Counted from the first letter of the stretch, positions 43,432 to 51,746 are shown. The stretch: 64,000 nt of DNA from Thalassobellus sediminis (GCF_044386045.1 NZ_JBISCD010000040.1:1364001-1428000); one strand, 5' to 3'. Notes: generated by a model from the letters alone, not told the origin. Numbers and translations are program-made.

Positions 43432-43953
43432 TTAAACTCTTTCGGCATATACAATATAATATCTTGGTGTGAACCAGCGTAAAATAGGTCGAACACCTAT
43501 TTTTTTTGTTGGATTCGTCCATTTCTGCCTGTCAATAATTTTCCAACCAGCTTTTTCTAAAAGCCAATCGAACTGCCAGTCTTCAAATTCGTGATAATGT
43601 CTGTCAAGCATATCGGTTTTACTTCTATATGCAGGAGAAAACCATAGTTTAAGTGGTATACTTGCTACTAACTTATCTGATTTAATAGCTTTTAAAACCG
43701 TGTAGGGAGATAATAAATGCTCGAAAATTTCAAAAGCAGTAACAACATCAGCTTGAGAATTTGTTATAATTGAAGTGTCTTCATCTAAATCTTCCCCTTT
43801 TGTGTTTTCTACTTTAAATCCGTTTCCTTTCATTATTTTAGAAAAAGGATTAGTTACTCCTAAATCTAAAATAGTTTCAGAATTAGAAATGTGTTTTTGT
43901 AAAAACTGAATGGTATGCTTGAATCGTTTATTCGGAAATGTTTTCTCGTACAT
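43432..43953 (-). CDS. class I SAM-dependent methyltransferase
   Basis: Small methyltransferase of 173 residues. The start at 43953 is one base after the preceding stop (TAATATG) and gives the family-like MYEKTFPNKR; eight extra codons upstream are not needed. The SAM motif is ETILDLGVTNPFSKIMK, followed by acidic GEDLDEDTS and VVTAFEIFEHLLSPY. The DRHYHEFEDWQFDWLLEKAGW stretch resembles the end of motif III in small-molecule or lipid methyltransferases. Tight coupling to the KAS III gene suggests a common pathway. The acceptor is unknown. Confidence 0.8.
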   Translation of the reverse strand: MYEKTFPNKRFKHTIQFLQKHISNSETILDLGVTNPFSKIMKGNGFKVENTKGEDLDEDTSIITNSQADVVTAFEIFEHLLSPYTVLKAIKSDKLVASIPLKLWFSPAYRSKTDMLDRHYHEFEDWQFDWLLEKAGWKIIDRQKWTNPTKKIGVRPILRWFTPRYYIVYAERV

Positions 43954-43954
43954 A

Positions 43955-45013
43955 TTACTGTTTGTAAACAATAGCATTTATATTCATTCCTGCTCCTACA
44001 CTTGCAAAAATAATAACATCTCCTTTGTTAATTTCTTGGTTTTCTAAATCTCCTTTTAAAATCATATCGTATAAAGTAGGTACCGTCGCTACGCTAGAAT
44101 TACCTAATTTACCAATGCTCATAGGCATAATGTTTTTAGGCATTTCAAGATTAAATAACTCGTAGAATCGTTTTACTATTGCCTCATCCATCTTTTCGTT
44201 TGCTTGATGAATGAGTATTTTTTTAACATCTTTAATGTTAATGCCACTTTCATCAAGAGCAGATTTCATTCCAAGCGGTACATTGGTTAAAGCAAATTCG
44301 TAAATTTTTCTACCGTACATTTTTATATATCTACGGTCTTCTTTAGTTTCTTGTTTATAGGTTTCTCCAAAATATATAAAATGAGCTTCGTCAAAGGCAA
44401 AAGTAGCTGTATTATGAGTTAATATACCACCATCTTCATTTGTAGACTCTAATACTACGGCACCAGCACCATCACTATAAATCATAGAGTCTCTATCGTG
44501 AGGATCAATTATTCGAGATAAGGTTTCTGCTCCAATAACTAAACATTTTTTTGCAATTCCCGCCTTTATAAATGCATTTGCTTGAATGGTGGCTTCAACC
44601 CAACCAGGGCAACCAAAAAGAATATCGTATGCTACACATTTAGGGTTTTTAATGCCTAAAAGATGTTTTACTCTAGAGGCTATACTTGGCACGGTATCAC
44701 TTTGTATACTATCGTGTTTTACATCTCCATAGTTGTGTGCTACAATAATATAATCTAAATCTTCACGATTAATTTTAGCATCTTCAATAGCCTTTTCAGC
44801 AGCAAAAGAAGCTAAGTCTGATGTATTTAAATGATTTTTAGCATAACGTCTTTCTTCAATACCTGTTATTGCTTTAAACTTCCTTACAATAGTTTCATTA
44901 GGTGCATTTATTGTTGAGCCATCACTATTTAAAAATTCGTGATTAAAAAATGCTTTATTCTTCTCGATATTGGCAGGTATGTAACTTCCTGTGCCAGTGA
45001 TTTTGATATTCAT
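43955..45013 (-). CDS. 3-oxoacyl-ACP synthase III-like condensing enzyme
   Basis: Thiolase-fold condensing enzyme of 352 residues, close to FabH. The catalytic triad is present: C135 in LFGCPGWVE, H269 in IHQANEKMDE and N305 in GNSSVAT. The SDGAGAVVLE motif is also intact. The N-terminal TGTGSYIPANIEKNKAFF and the GIEERRYA helix fit. The divergence of the acyl pocket from housekeeping FabH and the operon with a methyltransferase and glycosyltransferase point to a specialised lipid or polyketide-like product. It is the first gene of that unit. Confidence 0.85.
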   Translation of the reverse strand: MNIKITGTGSYIPANIEKNKAFFNHEFLNSDGSTINAPNETIVRKFKAITGIEERRYAKNHLNTSDLASFAAEKAIEDAKINREDLDYIIVAHNYGDVKHDSIQSDTVPSIASRVKHLLGIKNPKCVAYDILFGCPGWVEATIQANAFIKAGIAKKCLVIGAETLSRIIDPHDRDSMIYSDGAGAVVLESTNEDGGILTHNTATFAFDEAHFIYFGETYKQETKEDRRYIKMYGRKIYEFALTNVPLGMKSALDESGINIKDVKKILIHQANEKMDEAIVKRFYELFNLEMPKNIMPMSIGKLGNSSVATVPTLYDMILKGDLENQEINKGDVIIFASVGAGMNINAIVYKQ

Positions 45014-45114
45014 ATTGTAGAAAAATTGCCTTTAGTTTAAGTATTAGCAATATAAATACTTTATAATTAAAGGCAACTTATTTTGGTTTTATTTTACGAT
45101 GTTCAACCGACTAT

Positions 45115-47964
45115 TTATACTTCTGCATAAACTTCAATAGGTATACATGAACACACCAAGTTTCTGTCTCCATAGGCGTCATCAACACGTCTTACACTAG
45201 GCCAAAACTTGTTCGTTTTTACATAGTCTAACGGAAAGGCAGCTGCTTCACGTGAGTATGGTAAATTCCATTCGTTGGCAGATATCATTTCTAACGTATG
45301 AGGCGCATTTTTTAAAACATTATTATCGTCTTCTTTTGTAACACTATCTATTTCTTTTTTAATAGAAATCATAGCATCACAAAACCTGTCAATTTCGCTT
45401 TTACTTTCACTTTCTGTTGGTTCTATCATTAATGTGCCAGCTACAGGAAAAGAAACGGTAGGTGCATGAAAACCGTAATCCATAAGACGTTTAGCAATAT
45501 CTGAAACTTCAATACCATTTGCTTTAAAAGGTCGGCAATCTACAATCATTTCATGAGCAGCTCTACCCCGTTCACCAGAGTAAAGGGTATCAAAGTTACC
45601 TTCTAAACGTTGTTTAATATAGTTGGCATTTAAAATGGCTATTTTAGTAGACTCTGTTAAGCCTTCTGCGCCAAGCATTTTAATATATCCATAAGATATT
45701 AAACAAGCTAATGCAGATCCAAAAGGCGCTGCAGAAATAGCTGTAATAGCTTTGTCTCCACCAGTTTTAACAATAGGGTTTCCAGGTAAAAATGGCACGA
45801 GTTGTTTTGCTACACATATTGGTCCTACTCCTGGTCCACCACCACCATGAGGAATAGCAAATGTTTTATGTAAGTTAAGGTGACAAACATCGGCTCCAAT
45901 ATTTCCTGGATTGGTAAGTCCTACTTGGGCATTCATGTTGGCACCATCCATATAAACTTGTCCTCCGTTATCATGAATTAACTTAGTAATTTCTTTAATG
46001 GCAGATTCATATACGCCATGTGTAGATGGGTATGTAACCATTAAACATGATAAATTGTCTTTGTGTAATTCTGCTTTTTCACGTAAATCGTCAACATCAA
46101 TGTTTCCTTCTTCTGTTGATTTAGTAACAATAACTTTCATGCCAGCCATAACAGCACTTGCAGGGTTTGTTCCGTGAGCAGAAGATGGAATTAAACATAT
46201 GTTTCTATGATGATCTCCACGATATTCATGATATGCTTTTATCACCATAAGTCCAGCGAACTCACCTTGTGCACCTGAGTTTGGCTGTAACGAAGTAGCA
46301 GCAAAACCAGTGATTTCTGTTAACTGATCTTCTAATTCTTTTAAAACAGTTAAATACCCTTTAGCTTGTTTAGCAGGAACAAATGGGTGAATGTTTGCCC
46401 ATTTATAAATACTTAAAGGCAGCATTTCAGATGCCGCATTTAGTTTCATGGTACAAGACCCTAAAGAGATCATGGAATGATTTAACGATAAATCTTTACG
46501 TTCTAATGATTTTATATAACGCATCAGTTCTGTTTCAGAATGGTATGTTTTAAAAACATCAAGCGTTAAAAATTCAGATGTTCTTTGTATTGATTCTTCA
46601 ATGTTGTTAAAGCTTTCTATAGTAGATATAGTTATTGTTTCTTTATTAGCAGCTTCAGCAAAAACAGAAATTAAATAATTAATATCTCTAATAGAAGTCG
46701 TTTCATTAATAGAAATGGTAACCGTTTCTTTATCTGGATAATGAAGATTTACTTTCTTTTCGGTAGCAACCTTTTTAATCTTTTTAGCTTTTGTTTTTAT
46801 TTTAAGCGTGTCAAAATAAGAGGTGTTTACTTGTTTATAACCAAGTTTTTCTAATGCATTTGATAGAGTTACTGTTTTATTATGAACTTTATTCGCAATA
46901 AATTTTAAACCATTTGCGCCATGATAAACAGCATACATACTAGCCATAACAGCAAGTAAAACTTGTGCGGTACATATATTTGAAGTTGCTTTGTCTCGTT
47001 TAATATGTTGTTCGCGTGTTTGTAAAGCCATACGTAATGCTCTGTTGCCATTAGCGTCTTTTGTAATACCAATAATACGACCAGGTAAATCACGCTTATA
47101 AGCTTCTTTGGTTGCGAAATATGCTGCATGAGGACCGCCATATCCCATTGGGATTCCAAAACGTTGAGTAGTTCCAACCACCACATCGGCACCAAATTTA
47201 CCTGGAGCTTCTAGTTTAACTAAGCTCAAAATATCGGCGGCAACAGCAACTTTTATTTGTGCCTCATTAGCTTTACTAATAAATGATTTTATATCAGTTA
47301 TTTGTCCATCTTTTCCAGGGTATTGTAAAATAGCTCCAAAGAATTCTGATGAGAAATCAAAATCATCTTCACTACCAACTATTAATTCAATGCCAATAGG
47401 GAATGCTCTCGTTTGAAGAAGCGATAAAGTTTGAGGTAATATATTTTCTGAAACAAAAAACTTATTTACACCAGCTTTTTTTTGTGCACGATCTCGAACT
47501 GCAAATAACAGGCTCATAGCTTCAGCAACGGCAGTGCTCTCATCAAGAAGTGATGCATTTGCAATTTCCATACCAGTTAAATCAATAACCATGGTTTGGA
47601 AATTTAAAAGTGCTTCCAATCTTCCTTGAGCAATTTCAGCTTGATAAGGCGTGTATGCTGTATACCAACCTGGGTTTTCAAGAATATTTCTTTGAATAAC
47701 TGCAGGCAAGATGGTTGGATGATATCCTAAGCCAATATAGGTTTTATATACTTTGTTTTTTTTAGAAAGTTCGTGAATGTGGAGCAAATATTCATGCTCG
47801 GTCATAGGTTCTTCTAAATTTAACCCGTTTTTTAAACGAATATCATCTGGAATGGTTTCATATATTAATTGGTCTAGTGTATCAACTCCTATGGTTTTTA
47901 ACATAAGATTTTTGTCTTCTTCTCTAGGTCCAATATGACGCAATGCAAAAGCGTTTGTGTTCAT
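45115..47964 (-). CDS. gcvP: glycine dehydrogenase (glycine cleavage P protein)
   Basis: Full-length fused P protein of 949 residues. It decarboxylates glycine with pyridoxal phosphate and passes the aminomethyl group to the H protein. N-terminal half: RHIGPREEDKNLML, YTPYQAEIAQGRLEAL, YGGPHAAYFATK and PGRIIG. C-terminal half: SLGSCTMKLNAASEM, QPNSGAQGEFAGL, SAHGTNPASAVMAGM, the PLP lysine in HLNLHKTFAIPHGGGGPG, and EMIVDCRPFK. The length matches the single-polypeptide type. The T and H genes are not here. A -7-like element TATTTTTG lies at 47991-47998 on the minus strand; no glycine riboswitch was seen in the short leader. Confidence 0.96.
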   Translation of the reverse strand: MNTNAFALRHIGPREEDKNLMLKTIGVDTLDQLIYETIPDDIRLKNGLNLEEPMTEHEYLLHIHELSKKNKVYKTYIGLGYHPTILPAVIQRNILENPGWYTAYTPYQAEIAQGRLEALLNFQTMVIDLTGMEIANASLLDESTAVAEAMSLLFAVRDRAQKKAGVNKFFVSENILPQTLSLLQTRAFPIGIELIVGSEDDFDFSSEFFGAILQYPGKDGQITDIKSFISKANEAQIKVAVAADILSLVKLEAPGKFGADVVVGTTQRFGIPMGYGGPHAAYFATKEAYKRDLPGRIIGITKDANGNRALRMALQTREQHIKRDKATSNICTAQVLLAVMASMYAVYHGANGLKFIANKVHNKTVTLSNALEKLGYKQVNTSYFDTLKIKTKAKKIKKVATEKKVNLHYPDKETVTISINETTSIRDINYLISVFAEAANKETITISTIESFNNIEESIQRTSEFLTLDVFKTYHSETELMRYIKSLERKDLSLNHSMISLGSCTMKLNAASEMLPLSIYKWANIHPFVPAKQAKGYLTVLKELEDQLTEITGFAATSLQPNSGAQGEFAGLMVIKAYHEYRGDHHRNICLIPSSAHGTNPASAVMAGMKVIVTKSTEEGNIDVDDLREKAELHKDNLSCLMVTYPSTHGVYESAIKEITKLIHDNGGQVYMDGANMNAQVGLTNPGNIGADVCHLNLHKTFAIPHGGGGPGVGPICVAKQLVPFLPGNPIVKTGGDKAITAISAAPFGSALACLISYGYIKMLGAEGLTESTKIAILNANYIKQRLEGNFDTLYSGERGRAAHEMIVDCRPFKANGIEVSDIAKRLMDYGFHAPTVSFPVAGTLMIEPTESESKSEIDRFCDAMISIKKEIDSVTKEDDNNVLKNAPHTLEMISANEWNLPYSREAAAFPLDYVKTNKFWPSVRRVDDAYGDRNLVCSCIPIEVYAEV

Positions 47965-47990
47965 TAAGTTATGATTTGTTATGTAAATCG

Positions 47991-47998
47991 CAAAAATA
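47991..47998 (-). promoter_or_regulatory. candidate -7 element for gcvP
   Basis: TATTTTTG on the minus strand matches the Bacteroidota -7 box and would leave a leader of about 20 nt. The -33 TTG is not found at the usual spacing. Confidence 0.4.
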
Positions 47999-48047
47999 AG
48001 TAATAATTAACGCGTTTTATTCTGTGAAAAGGAAAGTTTTTAACCAT

Positions 48048-48080
48048 TTGGAAACGTTATTAACAGTTTGTTTATTTTTG
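48048..48080 (+). promoter_or_regulatory. promoter of the UbiA-like gene, leaderless layout
   Basis: TTG at 48048-48050, a 22-bp spacer and TATTTTTG at 48073-48080. The ATG at 48085 begins four bases after the box, so the message probably starts at or beside its start codon. Confidence 0.65.
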
Positions 48081-48084
48081 TAAA

Positions 48085-48918
48085 ATGGGAGTGCTAAAGA
48101 AACTTTTAAATTTTTATATAAATAGTAGTATTCATGTAGCATTATCCGTCTATTCATTAACTTGGTTAAGTCTTATAGAGTTTGATCTTTCTTATGATGA
48201 GAATGTGCTGTATTTTGTGTTTTATGCTACTATAACAGGGTATAACTTTGTGAAATATTTTGGGATTGCAAAATTTCATCATAGAAGTTTAACAAATTGG
48301 TTGAAAACCATTCAGGTATTTTCTTTTTTGTGTTTTCTATTGATGTGTTATTATGGACTTAAATTGACTGAAACCACTATGTTTTATATAGCAGGTTTTG
48401 GTCTTGTAACTTTTTTATATGCCATTCCGTTTTTGCCAAAACGGATGTTTTTAGATAGTCAGCATAATTTAAGAAGTATTGGCGGACTTAAAATATATTT
48501 AATAGGATTGGTTTGGAGTGGTGTAACTGTTTTTCTTCCGTTAATAAATAACAATTATCGAATAGATACAGATGTTATAATAACAGGTTTACAGCGTTAT
48601 GTTTTTGTAATTGTTTTAATGTTTCCTTTTGAAATTAGAGATTTACGATATGATAGTTTGAAACTTTCTACAGTGCCACAGAAAATAGGCGTGAAGCAAA
48701 CCAAAATAATTGGAGTTGTGCTATTGGTTATATTTTTCTTTTTAGAATTTTTAAAAGATGAAATAACATTTGGTAAAATTTTAGCTTTACTAACTATAGC
48801 GATTTTGACACTTTTATTACTTGTGTATTCTAAAGTTGAGCAGGGGAAATATTATAGTGCGTTTTGGGTAGAAGGCTTGCCAGTTCTATGGCTTCTTTTA
48901 TTACTTTTATTTAATTAG
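48085..48918 (+). CDS. UbiA-like polytopic membrane protein
   Basis: A 277-residue inner-membrane protein with about eight hydrophobic segments. The second UbiA motif appears as FEIRDLRYDSLKLSTVPQKIGVKQTK, written in parts DLRYD and VPQKIG, comparable to the second aspartate-rich loop of UbiA prenyltransferases. The first motif NxxxDxxxD is not intact: the matching loop reads GYNFVKYFGI. It may therefore be a non-canonical or inactive member. The start is set by a promoter four bases upstream, and no other methionine occurs in the first 100 residues. The end overlaps the convergent anti-sigma gene by 8 bp. Substrate unknown. Confidence 0.6.
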   Translation: MGVLKKLLNFYINSSIHVALSVYSLTWLSLIEFDLSYDENVLYFVFYATITGYNFVKYFGIAKFHHRSLTNWLKTIQVFSFLCFLLMCYYGLKLTETTMFYIAGFGLVTFLYAIPFLPKRMFLDSQHNLRSIGGLKIYLIGLVWSGVTVFLPLINNNYRIDTDVIITGLQRYVFVIVLMFPFEIRDLRYDSLKLSTVPQKIGVKQTKIIGVVLLVIFFFLEFLKDEITFGKILALLTIAILTLLLLVYSKVEQGKYYSAFWVEGLPVLWLLLLLLFN

Positions 48919-49171
48919 TTGTTTCCTTTATTGCTTTATCAAGATTTTTTTTCATTTTCTCTTTACAATCTTTATCTAAACATTCAACTTTCGATTCTGC
49001 AATTGATTTAGTGAGTAGTGTGTTGTTTTTAGTGTATTTTCTACAAGCTCTACAATAAATTAAATGTATGTTGAGTTTTATCATTTCCCATAATGTGGCT
49101 TCTTTGTATTGCGTTTTATCACAAACATGATTTGCTTCTTCACAAGGAACTACAACTTTAATTTTACTCAT
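48911..49171 (-). CDS. zinc-binding anti-sigma-like protein
   Basis: Small soluble protein of 86 residues. It has the zinc anti-sigma pattern HLIYCRAC (H-x3-C-x2-C), with further cysteines in PCEEANHVCD and ECLDKDC. The start at 49171 is chosen because it is two bases after the sigma-factor stop; nine extra codons upstream would overlap that gene. No transmembrane helix is seen, so it would act as a cytoplasmic switch on the sigma factor. The number of cysteines suggests sensing of redox or zinc. The gene runs into the end of the UbiA-like gene. Confidence 0.7.
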   Translation of the reverse strand: MSKIKVVVPCEEANHVCDKTQYKEATLWEMIKLNIHLIYCRACRKYTKNNTLLTKSIAESKVECLDKDCKEKMKKNLDKAIKETTN

Positions 49172-49173
49172 AA

Positions 49174-49728
49174 TTAAAACCAATTTTCTTTTAAGCAATC
49201 AGCCATAGCCGTTCTAGCTCTATGAATGATAACCCAAAGGTTAGACGCTGTAATATTTAGTTCATTACAAATTACTTCGGTTTCAAAACCTTCAATGGTT
49301 TTCATTTTAAAAACGTTCGCTTGTTTTTGAGGTAATTTACTTAAGCAGTTATGTATGGCATCACCAAGTTCTTCATTCTGCATACTGTCTTCAGCCGTTT
49401 TATCAAAAGGATCTGCAACACGTTCTTCAAGCCAATCACCTTCACTTTCGCTATCGTCATTGTAACTAATCCTAACTTCAGCTTTTCCTTTGTTAGAATT
49501 TATTTTACGATAGTGATCAATAATTTTTCGTTTTAAAATTGAGATAAGCCAAGTGCGTTCACTAGCTTCTCCTTTAAAATTTTTCATTGATTTTAGCCCA
49601 GCAAAAAAGGTGTCTTGAACCAAATCTTGCGCAATCTCTCTATCGCTAACACGAGAAATCGTATAGTTGTAGAGGTAATCGGAATATAAATCGATCCACT
49701 TATTGGGATTAATTTCATGTTTGGGCAT
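49174..49728 (-). CDS. ECF RNA polymerase sigma factor
   Basis: Sigma-70-family regulator of 184 residues. Region 2 includes WIDLYSDYLYNYTISRV and IAQDLVQDTFFAGLK, and region 2.4 continues in SERTWLISILKRKIIDHYRK. Region 4 reads LPQKQANVFKMKTIEGFETEVI and ASNLWVIIHRARTAM. The start at 49728 gives MPKHEINPNKW; eight extra codons upstream are possible. It is translationally close to the zinc anti-sigma-like gene (two bases), making a typical sigma/anti-sigma pair. Its regulon cannot be read here. Confidence 0.87.
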   Translation of the reverse strand: MPKHEINPNKWIDLYSDYLYNYTISRVSDREIAQDLVQDTFFAGLKSMKNFKGEASERTWLISILKRKIIDHYRKINSNKGKAEVRISYNDDSESEGDWLEERVADPFDKTAEDSMQNEELGDAIHNCLSKLPQKQANVFKMKTIEGFETEVICNELNITASNLWVIIHRARTAMADCLKENWF

Positions 49729-49811
49729 TGTTGCGAATTTTTTGAATACCAAAAATAAGGTAAAAAAATGAATATTTTGGTTGCTTTTATTTAAGCCTAT
49801 AACTATTTGAA

Positions 49812-50687
49812 TTATTTAGTACAGCTTATTATATAATACCCAAAACTTTTCATGTGTAACCCAGATAATAATGCGTAAAATGATCCTTTGAGATTATGTA
49901 AGCTTTCACGTTTTAATATTTTAGAATTAAAAATCTGTTTTATTACAAAACCAATAATAGTAAATGGCACATGTAATACAGATAGCGCTACTCTAAAGGA
50001 TGCGTTTTCAATTTTAATTTTTGTAAACCCCTGTTCTTTTAATTTTTTCACCATGTTATCTATGGTTTCTAGTTTATCTAGACTCCAATGACTGCATAGC
50101 TTTTTATAAGCGTAATTACTCCCTAAGCATAAATTAGTTTCACTTTTCTTAAGGAATGCATCAGCAATAACTAATTTTCCGTTTGGTTTTAAAATTCGAA
50201 AAGCTTCTTCTATTGATTTTTTACTATGTCCTGAATGACAAAAACTTTCTATAGCAAGTGCTGCATCAAATGTGTTCGATTTGAAAGACGTGTTATTGTA
50301 GTTTTCTTTTAATATAGTTCCATTGTAATTCTTTAATAACTCATTACCCTTCTTCACTTGGAATTTGGATAGTGTTACTCCAAATGCAGAAAGCTTTTTA
50401 TTCTTTTTTAGGGCATACCTCATTGTTCCTCCCATTCCACAACCTAAATCTGCTAATGTTTTTCTTTCTTGGTTAATATTTAAGTGATTAATTACTTGAT
50501 TGTTCATCTCATTTAGCATGGTGTCTCTTTTAAAAGGATTTGTTTTAAAAGGAATAAAGTATCCAAAGTGCATGTTGAAATCTTTACTCCAGAATTCATA
50601 ATCTTCTGTAGCTTCATTATAGAAATCAATCATTTCAATTTTATTTGTTTCTCTATTTTTTGATAATGTGATTGTATTAGTTTCCAT
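49812..50687 (-). CDS. class I SAM-dependent methyltransferase, gamma-tocopherol/sterol-like
   Basis: A 291-residue methyltransferase. The SAM site is ADLGCGMGGTMRYAL, then ALAIESFCHSGHSKKSIEEAFRILKPNGKLVIADAFLKK (shown here as the stretch about residues 152-190), with AFGVTLSKFQV. The order matches small-molecule methyltransferases acting on isoprenoid or lipid acceptors. The C-terminus has a short hydrophobic region (about 235-255) that may touch the membrane. It follows a small membrane-protein gene by 10 bp, and both lie behind a GbsR/MarR operator copy, so the pair is probably regulated together. Confidence 0.8.
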   Translation of the reverse strand: METNTITLSKNRETNKIEMIDFYNEATEDYEFWSKDFNMHFGYFIPFKTNPFKRDTMLNEMNNQVINHLNINQERKTLADLGCGMGGTMRYALKKNKKLSAFGVTLSKFQVKKGNELLKNYNGTILKENYNNTSFKSNTFDAALAIESFCHSGHSKKSIEEAFRILKPNGKLVIADAFLKKSETNLCLGSNYAYKKLCSHWSLDKLETIDNMVKKLKEQGFTKIKIENASFRVALSVLHVPFTIIGFVIKQIFNSKILKRESLHNLKGSFYALLSGLHMKSFGYYIISCTK

Positions 50688-50697
50688 ATTTTGTTTT

Positions 50698-51138
50698 TTA
50701 AAGATTAAAATGAAGTATTAGATTGTATATAAATAACCATGAGTATACAAAAGCAAAGAGTGTGAAGAGCGTATTCATGAAATAACTGCCTATTTTAAAA
50801 ATCAATTTTTTTGGAATTTCATACATTGGATAATATGCTATTTGTGTTATCACTTTGCCTACCCAATAAGCTGCAATGAGTCCTGTTATTGCAATAGCTA
50901 AATTTGTGTGATTTTTTAAATCATTAGGAATTAAAATGGCAATTATTCCAAAAGAAAAGTTTAAACCTTGAATGTACCTGCCATAGGTTTTAGCTATCTC
51001 TTGGTTTAATGGCTTTAGTTGTTTAACATCATTATACCAATCAAAAACTTTATGACGAATGAATGGATAGATTAGTGCAGTGAATATTTGACCACATCCT
51101 CCAAGAATGATTAACCAGTTAGGGATTTGTGTATTCAT
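50698..51138 (-). CDS. small four-helix membrane protein, unknown
   Basis: A 146-residue protein with about four hydrophobic segments: near residues 8-25, 55-70, 78-100 and 118-142. The second segment begins after the QLKPLNQEIAKTYGRY amphipathic part. No catalytic motif is recognised. The start lies 16 bp from a copy of the operator AAACTTTCAATAATTA..., and the stop is 10 bp from the methyltransferase gene. A role in membrane lipid or stress adaptation is possible but unproved. Confidence 0.65.
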   Translation of the reverse strand: MNTQIPNWLIILGGCGQIFTALIYPFIRHKVFDWYNDVKQLKPLNQEIAKTYGRYIQGLNFSFGIIAILIPNDLKNHTNLAIAITGLIAAYWVGKVITQIAYYPMYEIPKKLIFKIGSYFMNTLFTLFAFVYSWLFIYNLILHFNL

Positions 51139-51153
51139 AGTTTTATTATTTTT

Positions 51154-51179
51154 AAACTTTCAATAATTACTGAAACTAT
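51154..51179. promoter_or_regulatory. second copy of the GbsR/MarR operator
   Basis: The 26 bases match the perfect palindrome at 51721-51746 at 23 positions, and the first 16 are identical (AAACTTTCAATAATTA). It lies 16 bp before the ATG of the membrane-protein gene, in the 54-bp gap after the regulator gene. Confidence 0.7.
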
Positions 51180-51192
51180 GTTTTAAATTTTT

Positions 51193-51696
51193 TTATTTAA
51201 TAAGTTTGAGTAAAGACTTTGTTATCCAGTTTTGTTCTTGGTTTACTATTTTATTCATTAATGAGTCGGCAGTTTCAGCTAAATCGTGTAATGCTTTTGT
51301 TTGTTTAATAAGCTCTTTAGTTTTTTCTGTGCCATCATCTTTAATAGAACTCACATCTTTTAATATTTTAATAACGGGTTTAATTTCTCTTCTACTACGT
51401 TCTTTTGCAATATGTCTAGCTAGTTCTTGTACATCTTTTTCAGTAGTGAAAAATTCTTTGCGTTCTCCTGGAACAAGCTCTTTAGTTACGATGCCCCAAT
51501 CCATTAACTGGCGAAGGTTCATACTCGTATTACCACGAGAAATTTTAAGTTCATCCATAATCTCTTCCATAGATAATGGTTTTGTTGAAATAAAAAGAAG
51601 CGATTGTATTTGTGCCATGGCTTTATTAATACCCCAAAGCGTACCTAAGCTTCCCCAGGTATTTATAAATTTTTCTTTTGCCTCTTGATATTCCAT
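51193..51696 (-). CDS. GbsR/MarR-family transcriptional regulator
   Basis: A 167-residue winged-helix repressor. The N-terminal helix includes FINTWGSLGTLWGINKAMAQ, characteristic of the GbsR branch. The HTH reads LSMEEIMDELKISRGNTSMNLRQLM with the wing GIVTKELVPGERKEFFTT, and a C-terminal helical dimerisation part follows. GbsR relatives repress osmolyte or lipid genes. Its own promoter holds a perfect 26-bp palindrome that covers the -33 box, and a second copy precedes the next gene. Autorepression and control of the downstream pair are therefore likely. The ATG lies four bases after the -7 box. Confidence 0.87.
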   Translation of the reverse strand: MEYQEAKEKFINTWGSLGTLWGINKAMAQIQSLLFISTKPLSMEEIMDELKISRGNTSMNLRQLMDWGIVTKELVPGERKEFFTTEKDVQELARHIAKERSRREIKPVIKILKDVSSIKDDGTEKTKELIKQTKALHDLAETADSLMNKIVNQEQNWITKSLLKLIK

Positions 51697-51700
51697 GACT

Positions 51701-51730
51701 CAAAGATATAAATAATTTCTAAACTTTCAA
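51701..51730 (-). promoter_or_regulatory. promoter of the GbsR/MarR gene, leaderless layout
   Basis: On the minus strand TTG (51730-51728), a 19-bp spacer and TATCTTTG (51708-51701) form a complete promoter. The ATG begins at 51696, four bases after the box. The TTG lies within the operator palindrome, so binding would block RNA polymerase. Confidence 0.72.
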
Positions 51731-51746
51731 TAATTATTGAAAGTTT
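51721..51746. promoter_or_regulatory. perfect 26-bp palindromic operator of the GbsR/MarR regulator
   Basis: Two 13-base halves, AAACTTTCAATAA and TTATTGAAAGTTT, are exact reverse complements. The site sits 25 bp before the regulator ATG and overlaps the stop codon of the LAS-like gene. It is the expected layout for autorepression. Confidence 0.8.

Noticed and set aside
47965..48084. Possible glycine riboswitch upstream of gcvP
   Set aside because: The leader predicted from the -7 box is only about 20 nt and the gap to the divergent gene is 120 bp, with no aptamer-like tandem structure.
51206..51688. A 160-codon open frame antisense to the GbsR/MarR gene
   Set aside because: It mirrors the codon pattern of the well-supported regulator on the other strand and has no promoter or recognisable domain.
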